The notes under the pieces are model-generated. The model saw only the letters and a program-made list of their open reading frames with translations. It did not search any database and was not told the DNA's origin. This document shows, one piece after another, positions 43,845-52,400 of a stretch of 64,000 nucleotides of DNA (its first letter is position 1; each line of letters begins with the position of its first letter). Made by a program: the position numbers and the translations under genes. Origin of the DNA: Streptomyces avicenniae (GTDB lineage Bacteria > Actinomycetota > Actinomycetes > Streptomycetales > Streptomycetaceae); NCBI RefSeq assembly GCF_000719135.1, contig NZ_JOEK01000008.1, forward strand, positions 1 through 64,000. Reading direction: 5' to 3'.

Positions 43845-45119
43845 ATGACCGAAGCCGTGCCCGCCGCCGGGACGCCCGACCGTCTGGAGCGGCGGCTCGG
43901 GACGGGCGACGCCGTGGTCATCGGCCTCGGCGCGATGATCGGCGCGGGCGTCTTCGCCGCGCTGGCACCGGCGGCCGACGCGGCGGGTTCCGGGCTGCTG
44001 CCCGCGCTGGGGCTGGCGGCCGTGGTCGCGTACTGCAACGCCACGTCGTCGGCGCGGCTGGCGGCCCGTCACCCCGCGTCGGGCGGCGCCTACGTCTACG
44101 GGCGCGAACAGCTCGGCGCCTTCTGGGGATACCTCGCGGGGTGGGCGTTCGTCGTCGGGAAGACGGCGTCCTGCGCGGCGATGGCGCTCACGGTCGGGGC
44201 GTACGTCCTGCCGGGTCAGGAGCGCGCGATCGCGGTGGCGGCCGTGGTGGCGCTGACGGCCGTGAACTACGCGGGAGTGCGCAAGTCGGCGTGGCTGACG
44301 CGGGCGATCGTCGCCGTCGTCCTCGCCGTGCTGGCCGCCGTGGCGGTCGCGGCGCTGACCTCGGACGCCTCGGACGCGGCCCGGCTGGACATCGGGGCCG
44401 ACGCGTCCGCGTACGGGGTGCTCCAGGCGGCGGGGCTGCTGTTCTTCGCGTTCGCCGGGTTCGCGCGGGTCGCGACGCTGGGCGAGGAGGTATGCGATCC
44501 GGCGCGGACGATCCCGCGCGCCGTGCCGGTCGCGCTCGGCGTCACGCTCGCCGTCTACGCCGTCGTCGCGACCGCCGCCCTGTCGGTGCTCGGCCCCGGC
44601 GCCCTGGCGGGCAGCGACGCGCCGCTCGCCGACACCGTGCGGGCGGCGGGGGCCGACGGGCTCGTGCCGGTGGTCCGCGCGGGCGCCGCCGTGGCCGCGC
44701 TCGGCGCGCTGCTCGCGCTGATCCTCGGCGTCTCGCGCACGACCCTGGCGATGGCGCGGGACGGCCACCTGCCGCGCGGGCTGGCGGCCGTGCACCCGCG
44801 GTTCCGGGTGCCCCACCGGGCCGAACTGGCGGTGGGCGCCGTGGTGTCCGTGCTGGTGCTGACGGCCGACCTGCGCGGGGCGATCGGCTTCTCGTCGTTC
44901 GGCGTCCTGGCGTACTACGCCGTCGCGAACGCCTCAGCCTGGACGCTGTCGGCGGCCGAGGGGCGCCCGCCGCGGCTCGTCCCGGCCGTGGGCCTGGCGG
45001 GCTGCGCCGCGCTCGCGTTCACCCTGCCGCTCTCCTCGGTCGCCTCCGGCGCCACCGTCCTGGCACTCGGCGCCACCGTGTACGGCACACGCCGCGTGGT
45101 CCTGACGCCCCGACGGTGA
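43845..45119 (+). CDS. APC-family amino acid permease
   Basis: A 424-residue membrane transporter with about 12 hydrophobic helices. The first, VVIGLGAMIGAGVFAALAP, holds the substrate-binding glycine motif, and the second half has FAFAGFARVATLGEEVCDP. The substrate is an amino acid or amine; no neighbour points to a specific one. Ends before a bidirectional terminator shared with the minus-strand operon. Confidence 0.87.
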   Translation: MTEAVPAAGTPDRLERRLGTGDAVVIGLGAMIGAGVFAALAPAADAAGSGLLPALGLAAVVAYCNATSSARLAARHPASGGAYVYGREQLGAFWGYLAGWAFVVGKTASCAAMALTVGAYVLPGQERAIAVAAVVALTAVNYAGVRKSAWLTRAIVAVVLAVLAAVAVAALTSDASDAARLDIGADASAYGVLQAAGLLFFAFAGFARVATLGEEVCDPARTIPRAVPVALGVTLAVYAVVATAALSVLGPGALAGSDAPLADTVRAAGADGLVPVVRAGAAVAALGALLALILGVSRTTLAMARDGHLPRGLAAVHPRFRVPHRAELAVGAVVSVLVLTADLRGAIGFSSFGVLAYYAVANASAWTLSAAEGRPPRLVPAVGLAGCAALAFTLPLSSVASGATVLALGATVYGTRRVVLTPRR

Positions 45120-45167
45120 CGACGCCTGCCATCCCTCGCGGCACCTTCCCGCCGCTCGATGACCGAA

Positions 45168-45196
45168 CGGCCGGGCCGGGACGACCGGCCCGGCCG
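45168..45196. terminator. Bidirectional terminator between the APC permease and the TIR operon
   Basis: A perfect 12-bp stem (45168-45179 with 45185-45196) with a 5-base loop between converging genes. It ends the four-gene operon to the right on the minus strand. Confidence 0.78.
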
Positions 45197-45225
45197 AGGT
45201 GCTGTCCCGGCGAGATCCCGGGGTG

Positions 45226-46275
45226 TCAGGGAGTCACGTCCTCCGGAGGATCGTCCGAAGGCTCCTCCTCGGGGAGCCGGAAGAATTCTGCGAAGTCGTC
45301 CGCCTCCTCCTTCTTGCCCGCGGCGCGCAGGTAGTCGGCGAACCGGTCGGCGAGCAGGCGCATCGTCGGATCCTCCCGGTCCAGGCCGAGCCAGCTCATC
45401 AGATCCTCGGCGAGGGACTCGGCCGACCGGGCCTGCGACGGCTCGGCCGGTGCCTCGTCCGCGAAGGTCTCCCGAGGAGGAGGTGGGTACGGGTACGCCA
45501 GGTCACGGAACGGCTCCACGACCTCGCTGTTGTTGGCCGCCGCCGAGAGCCGGGCGAGCAGACCGATCCGCTCGACCGTGTGCTCCACCTGCTCGCCGTT
45601 CCTCGCCAGCCACCAGACAACGGCACTCCCCGGGTCCTTGAGCACGTCGTCGGTGAGGTAGGTGCGCTTGCTGCGCTCGTAGTTGCGCTCGTGCTCCCAC
45701 ACCTCCTCGTCCTTGCGTACGTCCGACAGCGCGCTCAGGCGCCGCTGATCGGTCTCCGAGAGCGTCAGCCTGACGTCCTTGGCCATGGCGATCACACGGC
45801 ACGACGGATCGGGTTCCATCACGCCCAGGACCCCGCTGAGCTGGTGCTGGGCCAGGGAACTGCTCCTGGGGTCCTGTCGCGCCGCGAAGGCGCGGGCTCG
45901 CAGCACGACTCCCTGCATGGCCAGGGCGCCCGGGTCGAAGTACGGCGGAGGATCGGCTTCCTCGGGCACCCATCGGATGGTCGCCGAGAACAGGAAGTCG
46001 TAGTCGGGCAGTGCACTGGGCAGCGCCACGTCCCTGACGCGCTGCTCCTGACGTGGCGGGGCCTGCGGCACGTCGGGCTCCAGCGTGTTCTCCGGCGGGA
46101 TGTAGCCGTACGGCCGGGGACTCGTACCGAGCGCGAGGAGCACCACGGCCAGCAGCCCGGTCCCGGCGACGCACCACAGCCACGGGGGCCAGTCCAGGCT
46201 GAGCCCCAGGATCGCCAGAACGAGGGAGCAGATGACCGCGAGGAACGCGGTGAGTGTCCGGTGTCCCGAGGTCAC
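45226..46275 (-). CDS. Two-helix membrane protein, last gene of the TIR operon
   Basis: A 349-residue protein with two N-terminal membrane helices (about 7-27 and 32-50), then a long cytoplasmic part. That part starts SALPDYDFLFSATIRWVP and contains AMQGVVLRARAFAARQDP, which resembles a stomatin/SPFH-like core. The likeness is a weak impression. The C-terminus is acidic. A GTG start overlaps the stop of the ATPase gene (GTGA), so the proteins are made together. In the operon it could be the membrane-anchored sensor or effector platform. Confidence 0.72.
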   Translation of the reverse strand: MTSGHRTLTAFLAVICSLVLAILGLSLDWPPWLWCVAGTGLLAVVLLALGTSPRPYGYIPPENTLEPDVPQAPPRQEQRVRDVALPSALPDYDFLFSATIRWVPEEADPPPYFDPGALAMQGVVLRARAFAARQDPRSSSLAQHQLSGVLGVMEPDPSCRVIAMAKDVRLTLSETDQRRLSALSDVRKDEEVWEHERNYERSKRTYLTDDVLKDPGSAVVWWLARNGEQVEHTVERIGLLARLSAAANNSEVVEPFRDLAYPYPPPPRETFADEAPAEPSQARSAESLAEDLMSWLGLDREDPTMRLLADRFADYLRAAGKKEEADDFAEFFRLPEEEPSDDPPEDVTP

Positions 46276-48260
46276 TGCGCGGGCTCCTCGGTGGGCGCCC
46301 CGCAGGTGACCGTCTCTCCGATGCCCTGCGCCGTGTCGAGCGCGAACCGAAATCGGTCCGCGACGCGTTGACGGTCCGGACGGTCCGGAGCGGGCGCCGT
46401 GGCCCAGCGCTGGGAGATGACGTACATCCGGGCGGTGGCCTGTGGTTGCGACGCACCGGCTACGGCAAGGGTGGCGAGAAGATCGTCACGGTCCTCGTCC
46501 GCGGTCCGTGCGGCTTCCAGCCAGTGCAGGACGTGAGGTGCCCACTGCTGGTGCGTGCCATGGCGGAGCACGGCGGCCCAGCAGGCGGTCAGGCGCTCTC
46601 CTGCCGGAACGGCGTGGTGTGGCGGTGCCTGGGTGGACAAGCGGTCCGCGAGCGCCAGGAAGATCGCGCTGTCCGGGGCGAAGGTGCGTCCCGGGACGAG
46701 CCCGTGGACAGCGAGGCGGCCGAGCAGCAGACCGCACAACCGGGCTTCGCCCAGCGCCAGGTCGAGCAGCGCATCGCGCGCGGGCCGACGTTCGGCAGTC
46801 GTCTCATGGCGTGCGAGATGGTGCAGGCGCACCAGTGCCTGATCAGGATGGCTCACGGCCATGACCTGCGAACAGGCCATGGTGAGCGCCAGGCGAAAGG
46901 CTGATGGACGGCCGGGCTCGCGCGCCTGGTCGAGGATCTGGCGACGCAGATCGCGGCTCTCCGAGTCGTGCCGGAGCCCCTCCGCGAGTGCCTGGACGGC
47001 GTCGGTGACCAGCTGTGCCCCCGGGGTGGTCGCCGTCCAGGCGCGTGCGAGTTCCATCAGATCTCCGGGGTGTCCGCAGCGGAGTGTCTGCCCGGCGAAC
47101 CGGGAGATGACGTCACGCCGCTGGTCCGACGTCAGACCTGCGGTGGCCACGCGGTCCTGCACCCATTCCCGGAAGGCCGGGCGCAGGTCGGGGAAATACG
47201 TCCAGAAGTGCGTCAGGACCGCCCGGTCACGGCCTGGGTGATCGAAGCGGATGCCTGAGGAGGACACGGCACGGGCCTTGATGTGGTCCAGCTCCGCGGT
47301 GAGATCGGATCGGTCGAGCCGGGGGCGTCCGTCCTCGGGGTGGCCCACCCGTTTCAGCAGTTCGGCGAGCGCGCCGTGCACGGCGTCCGGGGGGCAGCCG
47401 TGGAACATGGCGGCCGTGAGGGCGAGGGCTCGTTGACGTCCGTTCTCCAGCTCGGCAACGAAGGCGGCGGTGGCCGAGCCGCTGTCCGAGACCTCGGAAA
47501 GGGCACCGGGCAACCAGTCGCCGAACCGTCCCTCCGGGGCAGCCGCACTCGCCTCACGGATGAGGCCGGCCAGCCTCGCCACGTCGCGCAGGGGAGAGGT
47601 GGCGAGGAACTCCGAGAGCTCGGGTGCCGACAGGTCACCGGTCGAGGGAGTGATCTGCTCCCGGCGGAGGTACCTCATCAGGAGTTCGTCCGCGCGTGGT
47701 CGCCCCAAGGTGACTCTGAGCGCGTCCAGTTCAGGTGCGACCGCCGACAGGTGTGCCGGGACGACGACGACCAGGTGGGCCCGGCGCTCCTCGATCTCGG
47801 CACGGAACGAGGACAGGGCGGGTTGCACCTGTCGGAAGTAGGACGCGTCGCCTGCCGACAGGTCCAGCCAGACCCGGTCGCCTTCCCCGACGGACCCACG
47901 CTCCAGCACAGCGCCGTCCTCATCAGCGCCGGGGTCGATCTCGTGCATTCCCTTGCCGCTCATGGTGAGTTCGTACAGCAGCATCAGTGCAGCCGTGCGA
48001 CGGCCGTTGCCCGGCTGCCCGGTGAGGACGACGGTCCTGTGCTCACGCAGCAGCTTGCTCGCCCTCATGAAATGCCTGGGGCGGACGAAGCGTTGGTTGA
48101 GCCAGCGGAGGTCGTGCTCGGCGACGGTCCGGGGATCACGGCTCCGCGTACCGAGCCGCTCGAAGACCTCGGACATCAGCACGGTGAAGTTGTACTGATC
48201 CCCCGAGCCGGTCGCCATGGGACCGGCGGCCTGGGAGACATGGGTGGAGGCCGATGTCAC
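46272..48260 (-). CDS. P-loop-like ATPase of the TIR operon, altered Walker A
   Basis: A 662-residue cytoplasmic protein. After a short leader carrying TGSGDQYN (17-24) come a helical region and TVVLTGQPGNGRRTAALMLL at about 77-95, which sits where a Walker A should be. The canonical GKS/T is replaced by GRR with a T one place later. A Walker B candidate is RRAHLVVVVPAHLSA. The rest is a long helical array like the sensor part of STAND ATPases. The GTG start overlaps the TIR stop, and its own stop overlaps the membrane gene start. Either binds nucleotide in a modified way or is a non-hydrolysing scaffold. Confidence 0.78.
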   Translation of the reverse strand: MTSASTHVSQAAGPMATGSGDQYNFTVLMSEVFERLGTRSRDPRTVAEHDLRWLNQRFVRPRHFMRASKLLREHRTVVLTGQPGNGRRTAALMLLYELTMSGKGMHEIDPGADEDGAVLERGSVGEGDRVWLDLSAGDASYFRQVQPALSSFRAEIEERRAHLVVVVPAHLSAVAPELDALRVTLGRPRADELLMRYLRREQITPSTGDLSAPELSEFLATSPLRDVARLAGLIREASAAAPEGRFGDWLPGALSEVSDSGSATAAFVAELENGRQRALALTAAMFHGCPPDAVHGALAELLKRVGHPEDGRPRLDRSDLTAELDHIKARAVSSSGIRFDHPGRDRAVLTHFWTYFPDLRPAFREWVQDRVATAGLTSDQRRDVISRFAGQTLRCGHPGDLMELARAWTATTPGAQLVTDAVQALAEGLRHDSESRDLRRQILDQAREPGRPSAFRLALTMACSQVMAVSHPDQALVRLHHLARHETTAERRPARDALLDLALGEARLCGLLLGRLAVHGLVPGRTFAPDSAIFLALADRLSTQAPPHHAVPAGERLTACWAAVLRHGTHQQWAPHVLHWLEAARTADEDRDDLLATLAVAGASQPQATARMYVISQRWATAPAPDRPDRQRVADRFRFALDTAQGIGETVTCGAPTEEPAQ

Positions 48261-49093
48261 CGGTCCTGCTCCCGCCGACGACGGGACGGACCGAACTGCT
48301 GCTGAAGCCCGCCGAAGTCGCTTCCGCCGACCACGTTGCCGTCGCCGTTCACCTCGGTCCCGTTCATCTGGGTGCCGTGCACCTGGGTCCCGTTGACCTG
48401 GGTCCCGTTGACCTGAGTGCCGTTGACCTGAGTGCCTGACCCGGTGTGGAGCGGCGCGTTCGCCTCCCCGATGACCGTTCCGTGGACGCCGCTCACGTTG
48501 CCGATCCCTCCGCTCTGACCTGTGGTGCGGACCTCGTCACGGATGTGTCGGTCCGGGAGTGCCTCAGGCCGAGCTGCACCCTCGGCCTGCTGAGGGAGGG
48601 CGCCTTGGTCGGCCGCTGCCAGCTCGGGCACCTGCTGGGCCAGCCGATCACCGATGTGCGCCAGGTCGTGCCGCGTGGTCCGCAAGGTCCAGCGCATGTA
48701 CTGGCATTCCGCGAGTCCGGCGATCGAGGCGGGAAGGGCCCGGCGGTCGAGCTGCCCGGCGCTCCGCCCGATCAGGATGGGGATGACCGTCACGCCGTGG
48801 GCGAACGCCTCCTCGATCTCCCGGCGGACCCAGTCCTTCTCCGCGTCGAGCGCCCTCATGCCCGGCTGCTCCTTGTGGGGGGTGTCGAGCCATCCAGGGC
48901 CGATGAGGGCGAGCAGGACCGAGCAGCGCCGCACTCCCTCGTGGATCGCGTCGATGTAGTTGCTGCCGGGAGGGATGGACTTCGCCGCCAGGAAGGCGGC
49001 GCCGTCACCGAAGCGCCGGGACAGCTCGTCGTAGAAGGTGTTCGCCACTTCCTTTCCGTCTGTCGTGCGGTAGTTGATGAATACTGCGGGCAC
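48257..49093 (-). CDS. TIR-domain protein with C-terminal pentapeptide tract
   Basis: A 278-residue protein. Residues 1-150 are a TIR domain: VFINYRTTD (box 1), LLALIGPGWLD, then DWVRREIEEAF, which places Glu92 as the likely catalytic Glu of an NAD-cleaving enzyme. A linker GGIGNVSGVHGTVIGEAN follows. Residues 216-225 read HTGSGTQVNG, and six pentapeptides of the type TQVNG run from 221 to 250. Bacterial TIR proteins commonly degrade NAD or make cADPR signals when activated. Its stop overlaps the ATPase GTG. It starts 28 bases after the HTH-TPR gene stop. A surface-interaction role for the pentapeptide tract is inferred. Confidence 0.85.
   Translation of the reverse strand: MPAVFINYRTTDGKEVANTFYDELSRRFGDGAAFLAAKSIPPGSNYIDAIHEGVRRCSVLLALIGPGWLDTPHKEQPGMRALDAEKDWVRREIEEAFAHGVTVIPILIGRSAGQLDRRALPASIAGLAECQYMRWTLRTTRHDLAHIGDRLAQQVPELAAADQGALPQQAEGAARPEALPDRHIRDEVRTTGQSGGIGNVSGVHGTVIGEANAPLHTGSGTQVNGTQVNGTQVNGTQVHGTQMNGTEVNGDGNVVGGSDFGGLQQQFGPSRRRREQDR
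48344..48433 (-). repeat. Six 15-bp tandem repeats in the TIR gene
   Basis: Minus-strand units encode T-Q/E-V/M-N/H-G. They are near identical at DNA level (GTTGACCTGGGTCCC-type on the plus strand), and the outer units are more divergent. The repeats are in frame, so copy number could vary without breaking the gene. Confidence 0.85.
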
Positions 49094-49121
49094 GGGAGCG
49101 TGTCCTTTCTCGGGGAGGGTG

Positions 49122-50420
49122 TCATCGGGACGCGGGGGGTGGCAGGGTGGCCAGGGCGGCGGCCAGGTCCGGACTCAACGCCCTGACCGCGGAGTTGCGC
49201 GGGTGACGGCCCAGGATGCGGGCGATACGTCGCACGTCCGAGGTGATGGTCGAGGAATGCACCAGCCCGGCTTGGCCGAGCAAGGGGTGCAGGAGTTCGC
49301 AGGCGCGCTCGACTTCCCCGTCGCCCGCGTACGCCAGGGCGAGACGGACGCCGTAGCGCGTCCTGCTCCGCACGGCGTGCTCGGGGATACGGGCGCACTC
49401 GCGGGCGAGGATCTCGGCCGCGCGCCGCGGATGTCCCAGGTGGTAGAGGCACCAGCCCGTGTACATCGACACGACGTCCGGCACGTGTGCGGAGCCGAGC
49501 ACCGGCATACCGGAGTCCGCGTCGTCGGCGCCGAGTAACTCGCGCGCCTCGTCGAGTCGGCGCATGCACGCGTGGTGGTCACCCCGCAGGGCGTGTCCCT
49601 GGGCCTGCTGCTGGGCCGCCAGCCCACGGACCCGGGGAGGTGCCTGCGTGTTGAGCGCCTGCTCGGTGAGTGCGGTGGCCTGGGCGATGTCGCCGTGCAG
49701 GAGGCTGACCAGCCCCCGGCGGACGAGACCGTAGGCCGCCAGGTGCGTGTCGGCGCCCGCTCTCGCCAGTTCCACCGCGCGGTCGGTCCACCAGAGCGCG
49801 GCCTCCTCACTGCCCGACTCCTGGGCCATCCAGCCGGTGTACTCGGCGAAACGTGCCGCGATGGCGAGCAGTTGACCGCGGGTACGGCCCCCCGACCGTT
49901 GGGCCATCTGTTCGACGGCATGGGTCTGGGCGACCAAGGAGGGCAGGAGCAGTCCGGGAGCCGTGGTCTGGCCGAGCCTGCGGAACTGGGCAAACAGGAG
50001 ACGGGACGCGTCCACCAGGCTCGCGCCCTGTTCATCGGCGAAAGCCGGAAGGCCGCCGAGACTCAGGGTGAGCATGGAACCGGCGCCGGCGGCGGCGACC
50101 TGTCGCCGGTCCACGGAATCGAACCGGCTCGAACCGTTCTTCTCCATACGCAACAACCACACCTCGCCGTCGTTCTGGGAAGGGGAGGGCCGTGCAGGCA
50201 CCTCGGGTACCGGTACGAGGGCGGCGAGAGCACCGCCTGCACCGAGCGCCACGTCACAGAGCCGCGCCAGCTCCGGCGTGGGCCGCTGCTGGCCGTTCTC
50301 GACCTTGCTGAGATGGCTCTTGCTGTAGTGGACATGCCCCACCAGACGGTCGAGGGTGAGACCGGCTGCCATGCGGAGCCTGCGGAGTTCAGGTCCGAAC
50401 GACTCCGTGCGCTCAGGCAT
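49122..50420 (-). CDS. HTH-TPR regulator, first gene of the TIR operon
   Basis: A 432-residue protein. Residues about 8-60 are an XRE helix-turn-helix (LRRLRMAAGLTLDRLVGHVH, then SKSHLSKVENGQQ). Residues about 130-420 form a TPR-like helical array (LWWTDRAVELARAGADTHLA; RVRGLAAQQQAQGHALRG). The ATG at 50420 has GGGAG upstream and is preferred to GTG at 50462. It leads a run of four genes in the same direction, with the TIR gene 28 bases downstream. It may repress the operon and sense a trigger, as other streptomycete HTH-TPR proteins do; that is inferred. A second regulator of this general type lies at 22801. Confidence 0.85.
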   Translation of the reverse strand: MPERTESFGPELRRLRMAAGLTLDRLVGHVHYSKSHLSKVENGQQRPTPELARLCDVALGAGGALAALVPVPEVPARPSPSQNDGEVWLLRMEKNGSSRFDSVDRRQVAAAGAGSMLTLSLGGLPAFADEQGASLVDASRLLFAQFRRLGQTTAPGLLLPSLVAQTHAVEQMAQRSGGRTRGQLLAIAARFAEYTGWMAQESGSEEAALWWTDRAVELARAGADTHLAAYGLVRRGLVSLLHGDIAQATALTEQALNTQAPPRVRGLAAQQQAQGHALRGDHHACMRRLDEARELLGADDADSGMPVLGSAHVPDVVSMYTGWCLYHLGHPRRAAEILARECARIPEHAVRSRTRYGVRLALAYAGDGEVERACELLHPLLGQAGLVHSSTITSDVRRIARILGRHPRNSAVRALSPDLAAALATLPPPASR

Positions 50421-50658
50421 CCCGACTCCCACGAACGAGCCGCCTGTGAAGCGCTCGATCACTGAACGTCAGCCTGGCGCACCGAGCACGAGGGGGACAA
50501 GGCGGTCGAGGTTGTTTCCTGTTTCCCATGCGGAGAGTGAACTGACTGCTCCGCTCGGTGTCGAGGGTGCCTCGATCCCTCGCCCCGGGCCTGAACGCGT
50601 GTGCCGAGGGGCGGGCGAGGGCGACGGGGGCGGACCGACGCGGATACCCGCGCGACGC

Positions 50659-50689
50659 GGCAACCCCCGGCGCGATGCCGGGGGTTGCC
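50659..50689 (-). terminator. Terminator after the haloperoxidase gene
   Basis: A perfect 13-bp stem (50659-50671 with 50677-50689) with a 5-base loop, 14 bases downstream of the stop on the minus strand. The rest of 50421-50703 has no gene I can support. Confidence 0.75.
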
Positions 50690-50703
50690 AGGAGTGCGGG
50701 ACG

Positions 50704-51531
50704 TCAGCTGCGCAGGAAGGCGAGCAGGTCCTTGTTGAAGCACTCCTTGGTGCCGGGCACGTTGGCCAGGCCGTGGGCCGCGCCCTCGTAGATCTTCAGC
50801 GTCGCGTCCGGGATGATCTCGACGGACTTCTTCGACGCCGCGTCGATCGGCACGATCTGGTCGTCGTCACCGTGGATGAGGAGCGTCGGGATGTCGAACT
50901 TCCGCAGGTCCTCGGTGAAGTCGGTGGCGGAGAACGCGTCCACGCAGGCGACACCGGCCTCGATGCTCTCCATCATGGCCATCTGCCAGAACGCGCGCTT
51001 GTTGCCCTCGGTCACCTTGTTGCCGCGGCGGTTGGCGCCGTAGAACATCTCGGCGGTGTCGATCCAGAACTGCGACCGCTCGTTGAGGATGCCGTCCTTG
51101 AGGGTGTCGAACACCTTCTGCGGCGTGCCCTGCGGGTTGGCGTCGGACTTCAGCATGATCGGCGGGATGGCGCCGACCATGACGGCCTTGCTGACGCGGG
51201 CGGTGCCGTGGCGGCCGATGTAGCGGGCCAGTTCACCGCCGCCCATGGAGTGCGCGACCAGGGTGGCGTCCCGCAGGTCCAGCGCCTCCATGAGGTCGTG
51301 GAGGTCGTCGGCGAAGGTGTCGAAGTCGTACCCGGTCCACGGCTGGTCGGAGCGGCCGTGGCCGCGACGGTCGTGCGCGATGCCCCGGAAACCGTTGTCG
51401 GCGACCAGCTTCATCTGGTCCTCCCACGCGTCCGCGTTCAGCGGCCAGCCGTGGATGAAGACGACGGGCGCGCCGCTTCCCCAGTCCTTGAAGAAGATGT
51501 CCGTACCGTCGCGCGTGGTCACAAAGGTCAT
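50704..51531 (-). CDS. Cofactor-free haloperoxidase-type alpha/beta hydrolase
   Basis: A 275-residue alpha/beta hydrolase of the bacterial non-heme chloroperoxidase/esterase family. The catalytic Ser95 lies in VAHSMGGGE, an Asp in HGDDDQIVP near residue 224, and His253 in GAAHGLANVPG. The signature HGWPLNADAWE and DRRGHGRS are typical. Many such enzymes are esterases or lactonases in vivo. The ATG at 51531 follows GAGAGGA; the far longer in-frame start at 51807 is rejected. Divergent from the molybdenum hydroxylase operon. Confidence 0.9.
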   Translation of the reverse strand: MTFVTTRDGTDIFFKDWGSGAPVVFIHGWPLNADAWEDQMKLVADNGFRGIAHDRRGHGRSDQPWTGYDFDTFADDLHDLMEALDLRDATLVAHSMGGGELARYIGRHGTARVSKAVMVGAIPPIMLKSDANPQGTPQKVFDTLKDGILNERSQFWIDTAEMFYGANRRGNKVTEGNKRAFWQMAMMESIEAGVACVDAFSATDFTEDLRKFDIPTLLIHGDDDQIVPIDAASKKSVEIIPDATLKIYEGAAHGLANVPGTKECFNKDLLAFLRS

Positions 51532-51845
51532 GCGACTCGTCCTCTCAGGTGTGCCGGTTGCCGAGTGTCCGGGGCTCGGTCCGCCGATGCCGGCTGCGCC
51601 GATGCGGGACACGCTCTCCTTCGACGCTACGACCGATACCCGAATGGGGCAAAAGGAGTAATCCAGGCAAAAATCTGCGCCGGAGAGGTTTGAGCGCGTC
51701 CCCTCCCCCGCCACACGGACCGGCCGGACGGCACACGGACACCACGCCAGGCGCGACGCCCACGGCGCCCCCCGTTCACTACACTCGCCACCGCTCGGAC
51801 AGAACACGACAAACCCCCCTCAAGGCACACAGTGGAGGCTCCACG
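51532..51845. other. Divergent gap of 314 bases
   Basis: Holds the promoters of the haloperoxidase and molybdenum hydroxylase genes. A TACACT at 51780-51785 is a weak -10 candidate for the plus strand, and a patch of A residues occurs at 51652-51660. No palindrome or gene is clear. Confidence 0.4.
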
Positions 51846-52400
51846 GTGACGACGCAGAAACCAGTGACGCGCGGGACGGACACCGATCCGCCCCTCCTGC
51901 GCGGCCCGGGCCCGGTGACGGTCGCCCTCAAGGTCAACGGCACCACGCACCACCTGGACATCGAGCCGCGCGTGAGCCTGCTGTCCGCGCTGCGCGACGG
52001 CTGCGACCTCACAGGGAGCAAGCGCGGCTGCGACCAGGGCACCTGCGGCGCCTGCACGGTGTGGGTGGAAGGACGGCGCGTCCTCGGCTGCCTCACCCTG
52101 GCCATCACCTGCGAGGGCCACGAGGTCACCACGGTGGAGGGCCTCGCGGACGGGGACGCGCTGCACCCGATGCAGCAGCGGTTCATCGACGCGGACGCCT
52201 TCCAGTGCGGCTACTGCACGCCGGGCCAGCTCATGTCGGCGGTGGCGCTGGTGCGCGAGGGGCGCGCCTCGGACGAGGCCGAGATCAAGGAGTGGATGAG
52301 CGGCAACCTGTGCCGGTGCGCCGCCTATCCGCACATCAGGACCGCGATCCTCGCGGCGCGGGACGACATGGCGGCGCACGACAGGGAGCACGACGCATGA
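51846..52400 (+). CDS. Molybdenum hydroxylase small subunit, 2x[2Fe-2S] (PaoA/CoxS type)
   Basis: A 184-residue iron-sulphur subunit. The plant-type cluster is in GSKRGCDQGTCGACTVWVEG with a further Cys in LGCL. The second cluster is in CGYCTPGQ and GNLCRCAAY. Residues before about 35 are a tail that could be a Tat-like or flexible start; no clear twin-arginine is seen. The GTG at 51846 follows GGAGG. Overlaps the FAD subunit by ATGA. Substrate likely an aldehyde or purine-type compound. Confidence 0.93.
   Translation: MTTQKPVTRGTDTDPPLLRGPGPVTVALKVNGTTHHLDIEPRVSLLSALRDGCDLTGSKRGCDQGTCGACTVWVEGRRVLGCLTLAITCEGHEVTTVEGLADGDALHPMQQRFIDADAFQCGYCTPGQLMSAVALVREGRASDEAEIKEWMSGNLCRCAAYPHIRTAILAARDDMAAHDREHDA

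Noticed and set aside
48344-48433. 15-bp repeats in the TIR gene as a CRISPR or iteron origin
   Set aside because: In-frame coding repeats without spacers; no replication gene nearby.
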